From Lepisosteus oculatus (taxonomy: Eukaryota > Chordata > Actinopteri > Semionotiformes > Lepisosteidae): DNA of 64,000 nt. A program made the position numbers and the translations under genes. Location of the stretch: contig NC_090709.1 in NCBI RefSeq assembly GCF_040954835.1, positions 46,642,976-46,706,975 of the forward strand, in the 5' to 3' direction. The notes beneath the pieces were generated by a model, which was not told the origin of the DNA, searched no databases, and worked only from the letters and a program-made list of their open reading frames with translations. Shown here in pieces: positions 46,522 through 59,100 of the stretch (the stretch's first letter is position 1; each line of letters opens with the position of its first letter).

Positions 46522-48440
46522 ACCGAGGAATACAATTTATTGAACAAAAAAAATAGTTTACTTCACAGACTAATGCGTTGTAAAGCATACTCGCGTAGAG
46601 CAGAAGAGAAAGGGCACAAGTTCCTGTAATAAGCGCTTTTAAGCGTTTTACACGAATCTCCACAGAATAGAAGCCAGGAGGATCAGACTCCTGATCCTGG
46701 AGGTTGAAGAGTATCTCCTGGTTTTATTTCCACCAGAGCTCTCAGCTCCTCAGCCGGTTTGATGATTTAATTAACTGTACAACTGTTATCAGACTCTGTT
46801 TAACTGTATATTTATAAGACTCCGTGAGAGACGTGTGGGAGACGCTGAATCCCAGGGCTGGTGTGGAATCACACACAGACAGGTCTTCTGTGTGATCTGA
46901 GTCCCACTGCTCAGAGCTACAGACTTGTCAACTGGTCACTATTGTAGACAAGACCATCAGTCTGCTGCTGCTAATAATCATATTACACTTATAAGAGTAG
47001 CAATACTGCTGTTAATTAAATCAGTAAAAATAATAATAAGAGATAAACACATATTGCTCAATTTTCAGTAAAACACTTCTGACAGAGGGATGGAGGCTGA
47101 CTTACAGTAAAGACAATGAATCAGGGCAGTAATACTGAAGGGCTGGAGGTCCTGGAAAGGGTTAATAGAAACTTCTTGCTTCTGACCTGGAACAGAGCCC
47201 ACAGCTGCCAGATCAGTGACCCTTGAGCCCAGTTCACAGAGAAGAGAACCCGGAGCTCTTCTCTGTCTCTAAAAGGACTGTGAGGAGGGAGAAAAGGGGG
47301 AGATGTGACCTGAGTCCAGGATGTTCTGTCTGATATTATTCATATAGCAGCACTGATTGTCTGAATGTCCACTGGTTCTGAATTGTCAGGACAAAGAGAA
47401 GGAGCTTCTGTCTGTTCAGGAGGTAGGAGTTTTGGTAAAGTACTAAGGGATCCAATGCTCTGTGTGTGAGTCTGAGCTGTGAATCTGACTGAGAGGAGAT
47501 AAAGATTTTTTTTTATTCTGCCTCTGATAAGTTTTCTCCTTTGCCAAGTGGTGTTACATCCCCTTCAGATACTCTGCACAGACTGTCAGAGTGAGAGAAG
47601 AGAAGAGAGAGAGATGGACAGATAAGAGCACACACAGCGAGAGAGACAGGAAGGGGGAGAGAGAGGAGAAGGAGCAGGAAGACAGTGCAGGTGTTCAGCC
47701 ACACTGTGACCACAGGAGACAGGAGGCTTTTCTCAGCTGCTGAGGAGCTTAGTGCTCCTGCCCACTCAAGCTCAGAGACTCTGGCAGAAGTCAGGTCTGA
47801 GAGCTGCTCCTCATACTGACACTGGAGCTCTGAGAGTCAGCCTCCATTCTGACAGGAATAGCCCCTCCTGTTCAGTCCTGAGAGACACACTGAGAGCTGT
47901 GAGAGCCCTGAGACATCTGTGTGGGGAGAAGATCTGTCACCCTGTAGAGCTCTGAGCATTGGGCTCCCCTGTGTGCCTCACTGTACAGCAACAGAGCTCT
48001 GACTGGACTCCCTGTGTGTCTCTGTACAGGACTAGATATCTGAACACTGGGCTCCCCCGTGTGTCTTCCTGTACAGCTCAGTTCTCAGCTGCCTCATCAC
48101 ACTGCACTGAGCATCACAGCACAAACCACAGACTCACTGCACAGTCTGATCTGCAGTTCCAGTAAAGCTCTGACGAAACAGGCCCATTTCCTAAAGACAG
48201 GGGAGTGAAGAGATAATGCAGTTTTAATGAAGATAATATGTCCCTCTGTACAAATATGTTGTCATGTCATTATGTGAAACTTTTTCATGCTGGCCCAGCA
48301 GGAATTGTTGCCTTAAATCACCACTGTTAGGCCGTATTAACAAGGACTGATTGTTTCTAATTAATCATTATAATCATTAATTATCATTAATCATCATCAT
48401 TATTAATCATTTTGTTGTTTCTTTATGCTTTGAAACTGAC
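46522..48440. other. Intergenic, nothing recognised
   Basis: No supported gene. A loosely repeated stretch at 47945-48085 (GGGCTCCCCTGTGTG and GGGCTCCCCCGTGTG, with CTGTACAG) looks like an old local duplication. Confidence 0.5.
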
Positions 48441-49100
48441 TCTTGCTCTTTTGCTCCTGCAGTTATTATGGTGACAAATACTACTGCTGCTATTACTACT
48501 GCAAATACTGCTACTATTACTACACCTACTACTGCTACTACAACTATGACAGCTACTACTATCACTGCTACAGATACAACTGCAACTAGTAATATTTTAC
48601 TGCTACTACTAAAGCTACTAGTACTACTGTTACTACTGCTGCAGGTACTACTGTAACTGCTACTACTGCTGCCACTGCTACTACTTCTACTACTATTAAT
48701 AAGGAGGATGTGAGCTGTGTTCTTACTGTTCAGTCTGGGTGTATTAACAAGTTTTTCTTTTTGTTGTTTTTCCAACTTTGAAACTGACTCCTGCTCTTCT
48801 GCTCCTGCTGTTGCAGTTCTTATCGTGAAGCTGCAACACAGCTTTGCTATAATGTTGAACTAAAGAGTTTACAGCATAACTACTAATTCTAATATTGTTA
48901 CTATTGCTCATACTTTAGTATTACTACTGTTACTACAGCTACTACTTCTACTGCCACTGATACAACTGCAACTTATAAGATTCTACTGCTACTCCAACTG
49001 CTACTACTAATGTTACTAAAGCTACTAGCAGTACTGTTACTGCTACCAATACTGCTGCCACCAACACTACTGCTACTACTACTACTATTAATAAGGAGCT
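48441..49100. repeat. Two ACT/GCT triplet-rich tracts
   Basis: Imperfect (ACT)n and (GCT)n runs at about 48470-48705 and 48880-49093. The two tracts are preceded by similar text (CTTTGAAACTGACTC, then TTTTGCTCCTGCAGTT or TTCTGCTCCTGCTG), so the whole block was probably duplicated. Ser-, Thr- or Leu-run reading frames here are artefacts. Confidence 0.8.
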
Positions 49101-49810
49101 CCACTGTGCTGTTAGAGAGCCTCAGTCACTCAGTTGGCTCCGCACAGAGAGATGCTGGGGTCACAGCTGGAGGGGCTGGAACATCTGTGTGGGCTTGAGC
49201 TGCACAGGGACAGACTCAGGGTCTGAGGGACTCAACTGGAAGAGCTGCTGTCCACCAGGCTCAGTACAGAGGGCACAGTCACTACTGGGCTTTTCTTTCT
49301 TTTTAATTTAAACTATTGATCTCTGATCACAGCCACAGGACAGCCAGTTTTTATTCAGTCCTTGTCTCTGTATTCCCGTGCTGACCTGAGTGACCTCACT
49401 ACCCCCTTGAGGACAGGCTCTTCTCACACTGTCCTTGACCAGAACCAGAAGACACAGCTGTCTGAAGGGACAACAACCTCTTTGTGGCTCACCACAGGAC
49501 ACCAGTCACTGGACACTGCCTGACACAGACAGTAAGACACAGAGGACCATATTCAGGACACCAGTCACTGGACATCGCCTGACACTGTCATGCAAATTTT
49601 ATTTAGCTTTTTTATTGAACATAATTGATTAACTTGATAATTATTTAAAGTTACATAACTTATCTAAATCGTCAGAGAACTGTGACATAAATTTTTATCT
49701 GATTTCTTCCTGCCCCTGCAGCACCTGCAGCCCTGCTGTCTGTATCTGTGAGTTTCCACCAGTGAGACACAGAGCTGCTTCTGTGTCTCCTCTCCTCCGC
49801 ACTGCTGGGA
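49101..49810. other. Intergenic upstream of the SRCR gene
   Basis: Contains a short direct repeat (GGACACCAGTCACTGGACA at about 49497 and 49557). No gene recognised. Confidence 0.5.
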
Positions 49811-50067
49811 GTGTCTTCAGGGAGAGGAAACAGTGATGTGGCTCTGATACTGTATATATGGAGAAGACTGAAAGAGCCCTGTCTGATTGGCCGTCCCGCC
49901 TGTGTGAGAAGTTCCTGCTGTCAGTCTGAAAAGGCAGTGCTGTGTGTGATTGGCGGGGTGGGGGGCTGTGCTGTTACTGGGGGTCCAGGGTGTGGAGCAG
50001 CAGCTCAGTTGCCCTGTGGGCTCAGGGTTGAAGACAGGTGTCTTAGCTGCGCTCTGTCCTGATGACA
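49811..50067 (+). promoter_or_regulatory. Probable promoter and 5' UTR of the SRCR gene
   Basis: TATATAT at 49853-49859 lies about 210 bp before the ATG at 50068, and GGAGAGGAAACAG, an ETS/IRF-like site, lies just upstream. A start of transcription near 49885 would leave a leader of about 180 bp. No splice site is needed between here and the ATG. Confidence 0.45.
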
Positions 50068-50125
50068 ATGGAGAGCTGCCTGTCCATCTTCTCTCTCGCT
50101 GTCCTGGTGCTGCACAGCTCAGCCA
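50068..50125 (+). CDS. Signal-peptide exon of the SRCR gene
   Basis: The ATG at 50068 is followed by a typical signal peptide, MESCLSIFSLAVLVLHSSA, ending at a strong donor (GTAAGT) in phase 1. The hydrophobic core SIFSLAVLVL and the small residues before the junction suit signal peptidase cleavage. The next exon in the same phase is at 56059, after an intron of about 5.9 kb. Confidence 0.75.
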
Positions 50126-53100
50126 GTAAGTGACCAGTCTTCTGCTTTCCAGACAGACAGACAACAAGAATTAAAGTTAAGATGGAAAAGCTGCACAACA
50201 TAATTTGTAAATGAGCTCGGGATAAGAGGTTTTAATGTTTTATTTTAAATCCAGGACTGTGGGTATTCATAAGAAAACATTAAAACTATTTTGATTGGTC
50301 TGTAAGTCAGGTCAAATAATTAGTTGCTTAGAACAACTTTATATTTTTAATAGCATCACCTCTGCCAATCTACTGCTACTTATTATTATCTTCAGTTTAT
50401 GTCTCCAGTATAATTATCTGTATGCAATATTCTTATTCTAAAACAGATAAGAGCGTTATTAAAGACAGGAGTATATTTTATTATTACAGGTTGTGGCTTT
50501 ATTACAGATGGAACTTTTATATAAATCATTTCTTGAGAAGGTGATATTTTAGCTTGAAGAATTATTAAGGCCAGGTATAATAATAGATTTAAATGCATGT
50601 TTAAACACTAGAAAATGTCTGAGAAGGTAATGTTTTCCCACTAAATAATTATAAGAAACTGAGGTAGCATTGTAGGTAAATGAATTATTAAAGATGTGTA
50701 TTTTTTTCATTATGTGATACTTTCAGTATTAAAGCTCATTAGATAGGTCAATGTTATTTGAGGTAAATCTGTGTTTAAAGTCTGGAACAGTTTTAAGCCA
50801 GTAATAATTTTAGAGAAAATTAAAAGAGACTGAGGTACTATTGGAGGTCAATATATTTAAAAAAAAAATGAATATAGGAGGTAAATATGATGTGAAACTA
50901 TTTTTGACCCATAGCTGTTTCTAGATAGGAGTATATATATATTAGAGACTGTGGTAGTTTTATTACAGAAACTTATTTTTCTGTATGGTTCATGCAGGTT
51001 TGCTGTGTTTAGAAATTGAAAAGAACAGGCTGTACTGTAGAAAAAATATTTACTGCTCAGATAATAGTAAAATATGATTTTTTTTATTATTAGAAACCAG
51101 GGTAGAACAGTTACAGTTGCTTTATTGAATGAAGAGTCCCGGGGCAGCTGGAGTAAATCCCAGCAAGCAACGGACACAATGCAGGCGACACACTGGAAAG
51201 CACACCAATCCATCACAGGGCACACACACAGACACAGACATGCACACACTCCCACCAGGGTGAATTTGATAGTATCTGGGAGGAAACCAGAGAACCCAGA
51301 GAAAAAAAAAAAAGATGTGAGCTCAGGTAGAACATACAAACTCCACACAGATAGCAAAGAGGGTCTGGAACTGAACTGGAAGGCAGCAATTATATTGACT
51401 TTGCACATTTGAGTAAATTTTGACAGATAAATGAGTTGGTCTTCTACAGTTAAGATTCAGATAATAAGGACTATTTTTCTTTTTGATAATGTGGAGATTT
51501 AATAAGAATGGTTTACTGCAATCTGGTTGGTGTGCATTTGAATGCTAGTTTTTAAGCATGGATAATGAAAATCAAATAATTACTTAAATAATATTATACA
51601 AGTTACACAAATACTTTTCCTGCCTCCATCAGTTGGAGATTCATGATCAGAGCACTCAGGCTTGAGGCATCGTTTAGGATAACTTTACAATAACACAGAG
51701 GGTTAATTAATTTACTAGTTAGCAAAATATATTAAACTTATCTGGTATATTTGGAATATGATTAATCTCTGAATCAGTTGTTAAATGATTCATGTGTGAG
51801 ATCTTGGCATGTAAGGGCTAGAAATTAGATGTATGAAAGAAAGGGGTACCCCTCTTTTTTGTTTGTTTAAATTTATTATTTTTTATTTTTTCTTCATAAA
51901 TTATACACAACATGAAAACTCCTAAGAGGATGAGAACAAGCTTCAATGCTGTTTAATAGTTTATCCTGTAAATAGCGTTTTGCCACTGGCAGTGATAAGG
52001 AAACCGCGGTTCTGGCAAGAGTGAAAAGGCAAAGTAATTAAAGGCACCGCCAGAACATTCTGCACACTAATTCGTGTCTGGTCCCCTCATCACTTTGCAG
52101 ATTGGTAAAACTCTTCAAAACCTCATAAATATAAAATAAAGTGAGCACAACGTGAATGATTGGATGTTGTGGCTAATGTATAGAGTTTTTGTATCCATCG
52201 CTGGTCAGAATGATTATGTTGTCTTGACTATTTTTCAGCTAAGCTACCAGCCATGGTCCTTATTGTCACTCCCGCCGCAGAGGAGTAAAAGCACCTATTT
52301 CCATTTAAGATGATTTTGTGTGATTTGCGTTATTTAACTGCATTCTTTGTAATGGTGCTTGTGTTGTTGAGTGGGCAGTGGTTGAGTCTGTAGTTCTGGG
52401 AATAATGTAGGAATGCTCTGTGTGTCTGTTGAGAAGACCGTCTGTCGTGGTGTTAAAAGCAGTTTTAAGCGGCTTCTGTATATGTGTATGTAGGGCCAAG
52501 GAGGCTTTTTGCAACTGTAAGACTAAATTACTCTTTAGTTTTGATTCTAACTTGTCTTAAGCTCTGTTTTTACAACGTTTTGAACAAGATTTGAACTTTA
52601 AATGTAGTGTATGGCAAAGTTGTGTAGGGCACAGTTGTGTTTGTTGATTAAGTGATGTGAGTTGGAGGGGCCCCCTGAAAGTCTATAGCCCTGAGGTCTA
52701 TGATAGTATTAATGTTGCCCTGGGTAAACAGGATGTGATTATCACACACAGAAATGTGGTGTTATGTTTGAGTTGTGGAAATAACTAGAAATTGGGTTTA
52801 GCGTTTATGTAGAAACCACACGAGGTAAAGATGTGTTGTTACGAGTAAACATTGATTGGAAATATTACTTATGCCGTGCGGCTATACACTGAAGCAAGAT
52901 GGTGAATTCTATTGTAAGAAACATGGTAAAGCAAATGGTGACATGAAAGGAGTTGACAATAATAGTGGAAGTGTGAATCTGAAGTGCTTCAATCTGAATG
53001 AGAACTCGATAAGGTGGGTGCTAAACTTCCTAACTAGCAGGTCTCAACAGGTCAAGTTGGGGGAAGTGCTTGTCTGACATTCGCTACACTTCAGTTGGAT

Positions 53101-56100
53101 CACCACAGGGCTGTGTCTTGTCCCCTCTGCTGTACATTTTGTACACTAATGATTGCATAAGCAAACACACAGATAGACATCTCTTAAGTTTGCAAAGGAA
53201 CAAGGAATAGGTTTATTCTATGCTGAAAAAAAGAAGAAAGAAAATACAACGTTTCGGCCGTGAAGCCTTCTTCAGGTGGCTGAACCTGAACCTGAGCAGC
53301 AATGCTCAGTGTGTTAAATGAAACTGTAGTTCAACAGTTATTGAATTGTTTAAACAGTGGAAATCTGGAAAAATTGTATATTGAAACAGTGAAAATGTCA
53401 TGACTGCTAGCCAGCGGAGATCAACCCATAAGAGACTAATCAATTCAATTTCAATTCAATTCAATTCAACTTTCAATTCAACTTTATTGTCATTAGACTT
53501 ACACAGGTGCATAGTATAACGAAAAGTGTTTCTCATTAGTCACTCAGGTGCAGTATATAAATAGGACAGAAGATAAGACAATAGACAGTTACACAATAGC
53601 AATAACAGTAACATGTAATAACATAACATAAATAACATGTAATCAAGTAATCAAAACTGTGCAAAATTCCGCAAACAGAGAAAATATAACAGGACAAAAA
53701 CAGTGCAAGGTAATTCTTGGAACAGTGCAAAAAATAGTATGGTTAAAGTAGTATGGTTAATTAATAAATATTAAATATTATTATGCCTGTTACAGTTTTA
53801 CTGGGCTATCGAGGGGACAGTACAATTTCAGCTTACATGTGTGTGTGGTGGTGTAGGAGTACAGTCGTTGTGGGTACAGGAGGACGTTAGGAGAGATCAT
53901 AATAAGGTGGAAGGGAGTGGGGGCGTCACCAACTTGACAGCTCTGGGGAAGAAGCTATTTTGGAGTCTAGTTGTGTGCGACTGGAGTGACCGGAACCTTC
54001 TGCCAGATGGTAAGGGAATAAACAAGTTATGACTGGGGTGAGTGGGGTCAGACATAATTTTGGTGGCTTTTTTCAGACTCCTGGTGTTGTATATTTCCTG
54101 GATGGATGGTAAGGCACTGCCGATGATGTGTTGGGCAGTTTTGACCACCCGCTGTAGTGCCTTACGGTCGGATGCAGTGCAGTTGCCGTGCCAGACTGTG
54201 ATGCAGGTGGTCAGTATGCTCTCCACCGTACATCTGTAGAAGTTGGTGAGGATCAGTGGATGTAGGTGTATTTTCTTCAGCTTTCTCAGGAAGTACAGCC
54301 GCTGTTGTGCCTTCTTGATGAGACTGGAGGTGTTCAGTGTCCATGTAAGGTCCTTAGAGATGTGAACGCCTAGGAATTTGAAGTTATTCACCATCTCCAC
54401 CGCAGACCCATCTATGTAGATGAGGGAGTGAACGTTTCCTTGTCTTCTGAAGTCAACACAAGGAAACGTTCACTCCCCCATCTACATAGATGGGTCTGCG
54501 GTGGAGATGGTGAATAACTTCAAGCACCAGCAGCGGGTTACTAATAACAAGCGCCGCCGCACGTATTAATCCACCAGCACACGCTCTACCGTGCAGCACG
54601 CAGCGCTATTTAAACCATCCAGACCCGCTTCCTGCTGTTCGGTATTGAGTCTTCTCTCAGAGAGCTCTACCCTGCCTTTGTTTGTACCTCGCTTTCTATA
54701 CTTCTCCCGGTTACTGAACTTCCCTTATGCCCCTCGACCTTGTACCTCGCCTACTGATTTGGATTGTACGCCTCTCTTTGCATCTCCTGGATTTCGAACT
54801 ACCTTTCACCTTTCGACCACAATCTTGCCTGACGTTTCGGATTGTACTCCTGTTTCGATATCTACCTGCTCCTGCGTCTGCATAGGATCCACATGCCTCT
54901 TCTTTGGGGATTCCTTACAGAAAAACAATTATTCAAAAAAGTAATGTTGAAAAGATGGTTGAAAAAGGCAAAGCAATTAAAGGCACCTCCAGAACATTTT
55001 ACACACTTATTCGTGTCTGGTCTCCTTAACACCCCAACTCAGGCGCCCCTTGTCTGAGGCTGGGGTAACATTCACATATCACTATTTTGTTTGTTAAAGA
55101 CTGCGTTATAAAGAAAGAGAATATACACCTCAAGTAGGTTTCAACAAAACGTGAAGCACTGAAAGATTTGTGCTTTACACTGTAGTAAGGTTTCTAATAT
55201 AAAACATATGCAAAATTATGTATAATCACATATAATCAGAACACCCTTCTTAGCCTCATCATATTACTCTATTAATAATAATAAAATGCAGGGAACACAA
55301 CAGATCTGAATTTGAGTAATTTCTCTTGTTATTTGATTTTAATTTATTTTTATCAATCCCCGCGTATACATGGATTTGCGTAAACATATTTTGTGTATAA
55401 GGCGAGTCCACTGCAGACTTTATATTTAAGCATTTAAGTAACTCTCAGCTTCAAAGTACAACACCAAGAATAAAAAGACTTAAATCAGTTCTTAAATCTC
55501 ATACCTTGTACAGACCAGTATTCAGTTTCCATTCTTATTTTGCAGTTATTACATGAGGCCTGATACACAGATACAAACAAGCATCAGTGATTCAGACTTC
55601 TGACACCAGAGGCACTGAAAACTCTACTGACCACAGTTCTGAGAAAAAGAGAAATACAAGTCCCAGCCCTCTGAATTCATAGAATTACTACATGTATGCT
55701 GGTAGACTCTCCAGTATCTCACACATAGAGTCACTGTGCTGCTAAACTCTCCAGTATCTCATACTGCAGTATGAAGTATCTCTCAGTCACTATGCTGTAA
55801 GACTCTCCAATATCTCATGCAAAGTCAGGATCTGAAAAGGCAGATAGTGGGCGTCAATGTTTTACAGAAGTTGAGTTAGTATACTTAGTACGCTTTCTGT
55901 GTTGGTTTCTGCATGTAATCTGTTTCTAGTTCACCAGGGAATGGAGTAGCAATCCAGTCACACAGAAAACTAAACTATCAGAAATATTTTCAATATATAT
56001 ATGTACATATATAGAATTTTTCCTCCAAACATGGTAATATTATTTTCTCTGTCTCCAGGAAGTGCTGATGTCAGGCTGGTGAAGGGTGCCAGCCCCTGTG

Positions 56101-59100
56101 AGGGGACAGTGGAAGTGTATCATGATGGAGAGTGGGGGACAGTATCTGACCAACACTGGGATCTGGATGATGCTGCAGTGGTGTGCAGACAGCTGGGCTG
56201 TGGATCTGCGGTTTCCGCACCAGGAGGAGCTCACTTTGGACCAGGGTCTGGATCAATTCTGCTGAGCTGGGTCCTTTGCAAGGGGTCAGAGTCTGCACTG
56301 AGGGACTGTGAAAAACAAGAAATTAAACAGTATAGCCTTTCTCATGCCTTTGATGCTGGAGTGAGGTGTTCAGGTAGGAGACACTGATCTAGAGTTTATC
56401 ATCATGATCCATCAGTCCATCCTCTCATTTCCACAGTTGAGAGCTGTGACAAAACTCCTCACTGTAACTACTGTATGTGTCTCTCTACCTGTGGGGAGAT
56501 CAGAGGTACAAACACAGTCAAGAGACCCTTTCTGAGTGCCACGCCCTGTACACCTAGAGGGTGCTGCTCTTCTGTCTTGTTCCTAGATCCCTGTGATTAT
56601 TCATGTCTTTCAGGTGTGTCTTATTGTGTAGCCTATTTACTTCCTGTGTCTGCTCTGCTCCTTGCTCAGCACTGAGGGTTTGGATGTCTTGAGACCCACC
56701 TAGCACCTGGTCCTCTCCTCTGCGGCCTGTGGGCATAGATTTCTACCAGACATCGTCTGACCTCCTGAGTTAATCCCCGTTTTTCCGCTCCGGATAGGGT
56801 CTTTTTTGCTCTCCTGCCATTTCATGGCTTGCCCTTCCAACATCCATAACACTGAGAGCAACAGCAGGACAAACCCCTCCTCTCTGCTGTCTGTCAGGAG
56901 AGAGGAGACAGTTTTACAGTCCACCTGCTAAATAGGCTGAAGCACAATATTTCACTTCATGAGACAATAAAACTTTGTGACTATTCAACCTGAACTGGAC
57001 AAATCAGAATCCTGAACTCTCGATCAGTTTGTCATGGGTTTCAGAGTAGTGACTTTTGGAATTTGGTAAAAATCCAGTCTGACCACAAAACCATGTAAAT
57101 TTTCCAAGCCTTCTCATTGTCTTATTTGCCAGTGTTAATGCTCCCTCTTATTACTACCATCTATCATTAAGAATGAATAATGTGAAAATAATAAATGATT
57201 ATTATGTTGTTGTTGGGTCACTTTTGCATGTCACTGCTGGCAAATGGGGCTGCAACGTTTTCCTGTTGTTGTTTCGTGACATCAGTTTTAACGGGACAAG
57301 GCTGTTAGACTTGCGCCCTTGGCACCCCACATGGGAGGCAAAACCACTACCCTGAAATTCTTACATGAGGTTCCTACATGTTCTTGCAACGCTCTGTAGC
57401 CAGGAGATGACTGCTAGACCCTGGTATGTGCAGCTGGTGCTGGAAGGACATCCCTGGTCTTGTACAGTACAGAGTGTCTTTTAGTGCCAGGTCAGACAGT
57501 CCTGCTCCAGCAGTGCCAGGCTGTGACAGTCCTGGTCTTGTGCAGAGTGTCTGTCAGTGCCCAGGTCAGACAGTCCTGCTCCAGCAGTGCCAGGCTGTGA
57601 CAGTCCTGGTCTTGTGCAGAGTGTCTGTCAGTGCCCAGGTCAGACAGTCCTGCTCCAGCAGTGCCAGGCTGTGACAGTACTGTTCTCTGGGCTCTATGAG
57701 TGATGTAGTTTAAATGATTCATAAATGTTCATGAGGCTTCAGTTTCTCTGATTGTTGTTGAGACTCCAGGAGCTGCTCCTGCTGGCTGTCTAGATATCAG
57801 TCCTGCTTCATTCTCTTTTAAGGCCTCAGTGCAGTGTGATTTTCTCACCGTCCTTCGGCACCTCCTCCCTGCTGTATTATTGCCCCCTTTACATTAAATT
57901 CGAAACTGAGTTTCTAATTTTTCCTTTTTTTTCCTAACGTGACCGAGCATATTAATACTTTAGATTACACACTGTTAATGTGCTCTAATACTGTTAAAAT
58001 GTGTACAAATGTTTTGTTACATGTCAGGAGTGCGGTTAATAGGAGGCAGGAATCTCTGCTCTGGCAGAGTCGAGGTTCTGCGAGGGACGTCCTGGAGTAC
58101 AATCTGTGAGGCCGACTTTGACATGAAGGATGCGGAGGTGGTCTGTCGTGAACTAGACTGCGGATTTCCAGCAGAGTTGCTGAGAGGGGCTCATTTCGGA
58201 GAGGGACAGGGGCTGATCAGGACAGAGGAGATCCAGTGTCGGGGAAATGAGACCAGAATCCACGACTGTCCCACCTCAACCAGGGAGCACCAGAGCTGCA
58301 CTCACGGCAGTGACATCAGCCTGGTCTGTACAGGTGAGAGCAGTGCTGTCTGTACTGATTCCCAGCTGTATAAACACTTCGATATCTCACTATGAGCTGC
58401 TCTCACAGCAATGACACCATCCTGGTCTGTACAGGTGAGAGCACTGCTGTCTGTATTGATCCTCAGCAGTACAAGCACTTCAATATCTTGAAGAAAAATC
58501 AAAAGAAAAGATGTTCACAGTTGTTGTCAGACAGTCAATATTTATATATTCTTATATGTAATAATTATGGTATTAGAAGAGAGTATAGTATTAGAAGACG
58601 GAGTAAGTGTGATGTTAGAATTTCACACCCTAGCAAACTTCTTAAGCAAGATTATTTAAAAAAAATATGATGACTATTTTTAAAACACTATGTTCAGACA
58701 CGATAAACTGGTGTATCAAGTTAATTTTACAAAAAAAAATATTTATGATAATCCCTCTACGGGTTTGTTTTATTTTACTGATGTGTGACTGAAAATAAAC
58801 ATGATTATTGATTTTTATAGATTCATCCTTGTCAGCTCTAGACGGTGGAGTCCGGCTGTCAGGAGGAGAGAGTCACTGTGATGGCAGGGTGGAGATTTAC
58901 TACAACAGCACCTGGGGAAGACTCCTCCAACACTCCTGGGGCTACAGAGAGGCCTCTGTGGTCTGCAGACAGCTAGGCTGTGGCTCAGTGGTGCAAATAT
59001 ACAACTCCTCTGTGTATGAGACAGGCAACAGTGCTGCGTGTCTGACAGGTATTCAGTGTTCTGTAATACAAGTGTATCACTCCTCTCTGTATGGGACACG

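Larger units (their letters stand above)
50126..53000. other. First intron of the SRCR gene, left part
   Basis: AT-rich DNA. It contains the repeat at 51140-51400 and a short stretch at 52020-52092 that recurs at 54955-55030. No exon recognised. Confidence 0.6.
53396..54919 (+). mobile_element. Gypsy-like LTR interrupted by an L2 LINE
   Basis: An LTR-like repeat starting TGTCATGACTGCTAGCC and ending near TTCCTTACA. It is split by an L2 LINE after ACTAATCA. A second copy at 60071-60395 shows the uninterrupted order (GCCAGC, GGAGATCAACCCATAAG, ACTAATCA, then the CACCAGCAG stretch). Old and broken. The gypsy label rests on recall of similar fish LTRs and is tentative. Confidence 0.5.

Noticed and set aside
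48407-48775. A 122-residue Ser/Val-run frame
   Set aside because: Translation of ACT/GCT triplet repeats.
49817-50167. A 116-residue minus-strand frame
   Set aside because: A shadow of the SRCR promoter and signal-peptide exon; no splice or start support.
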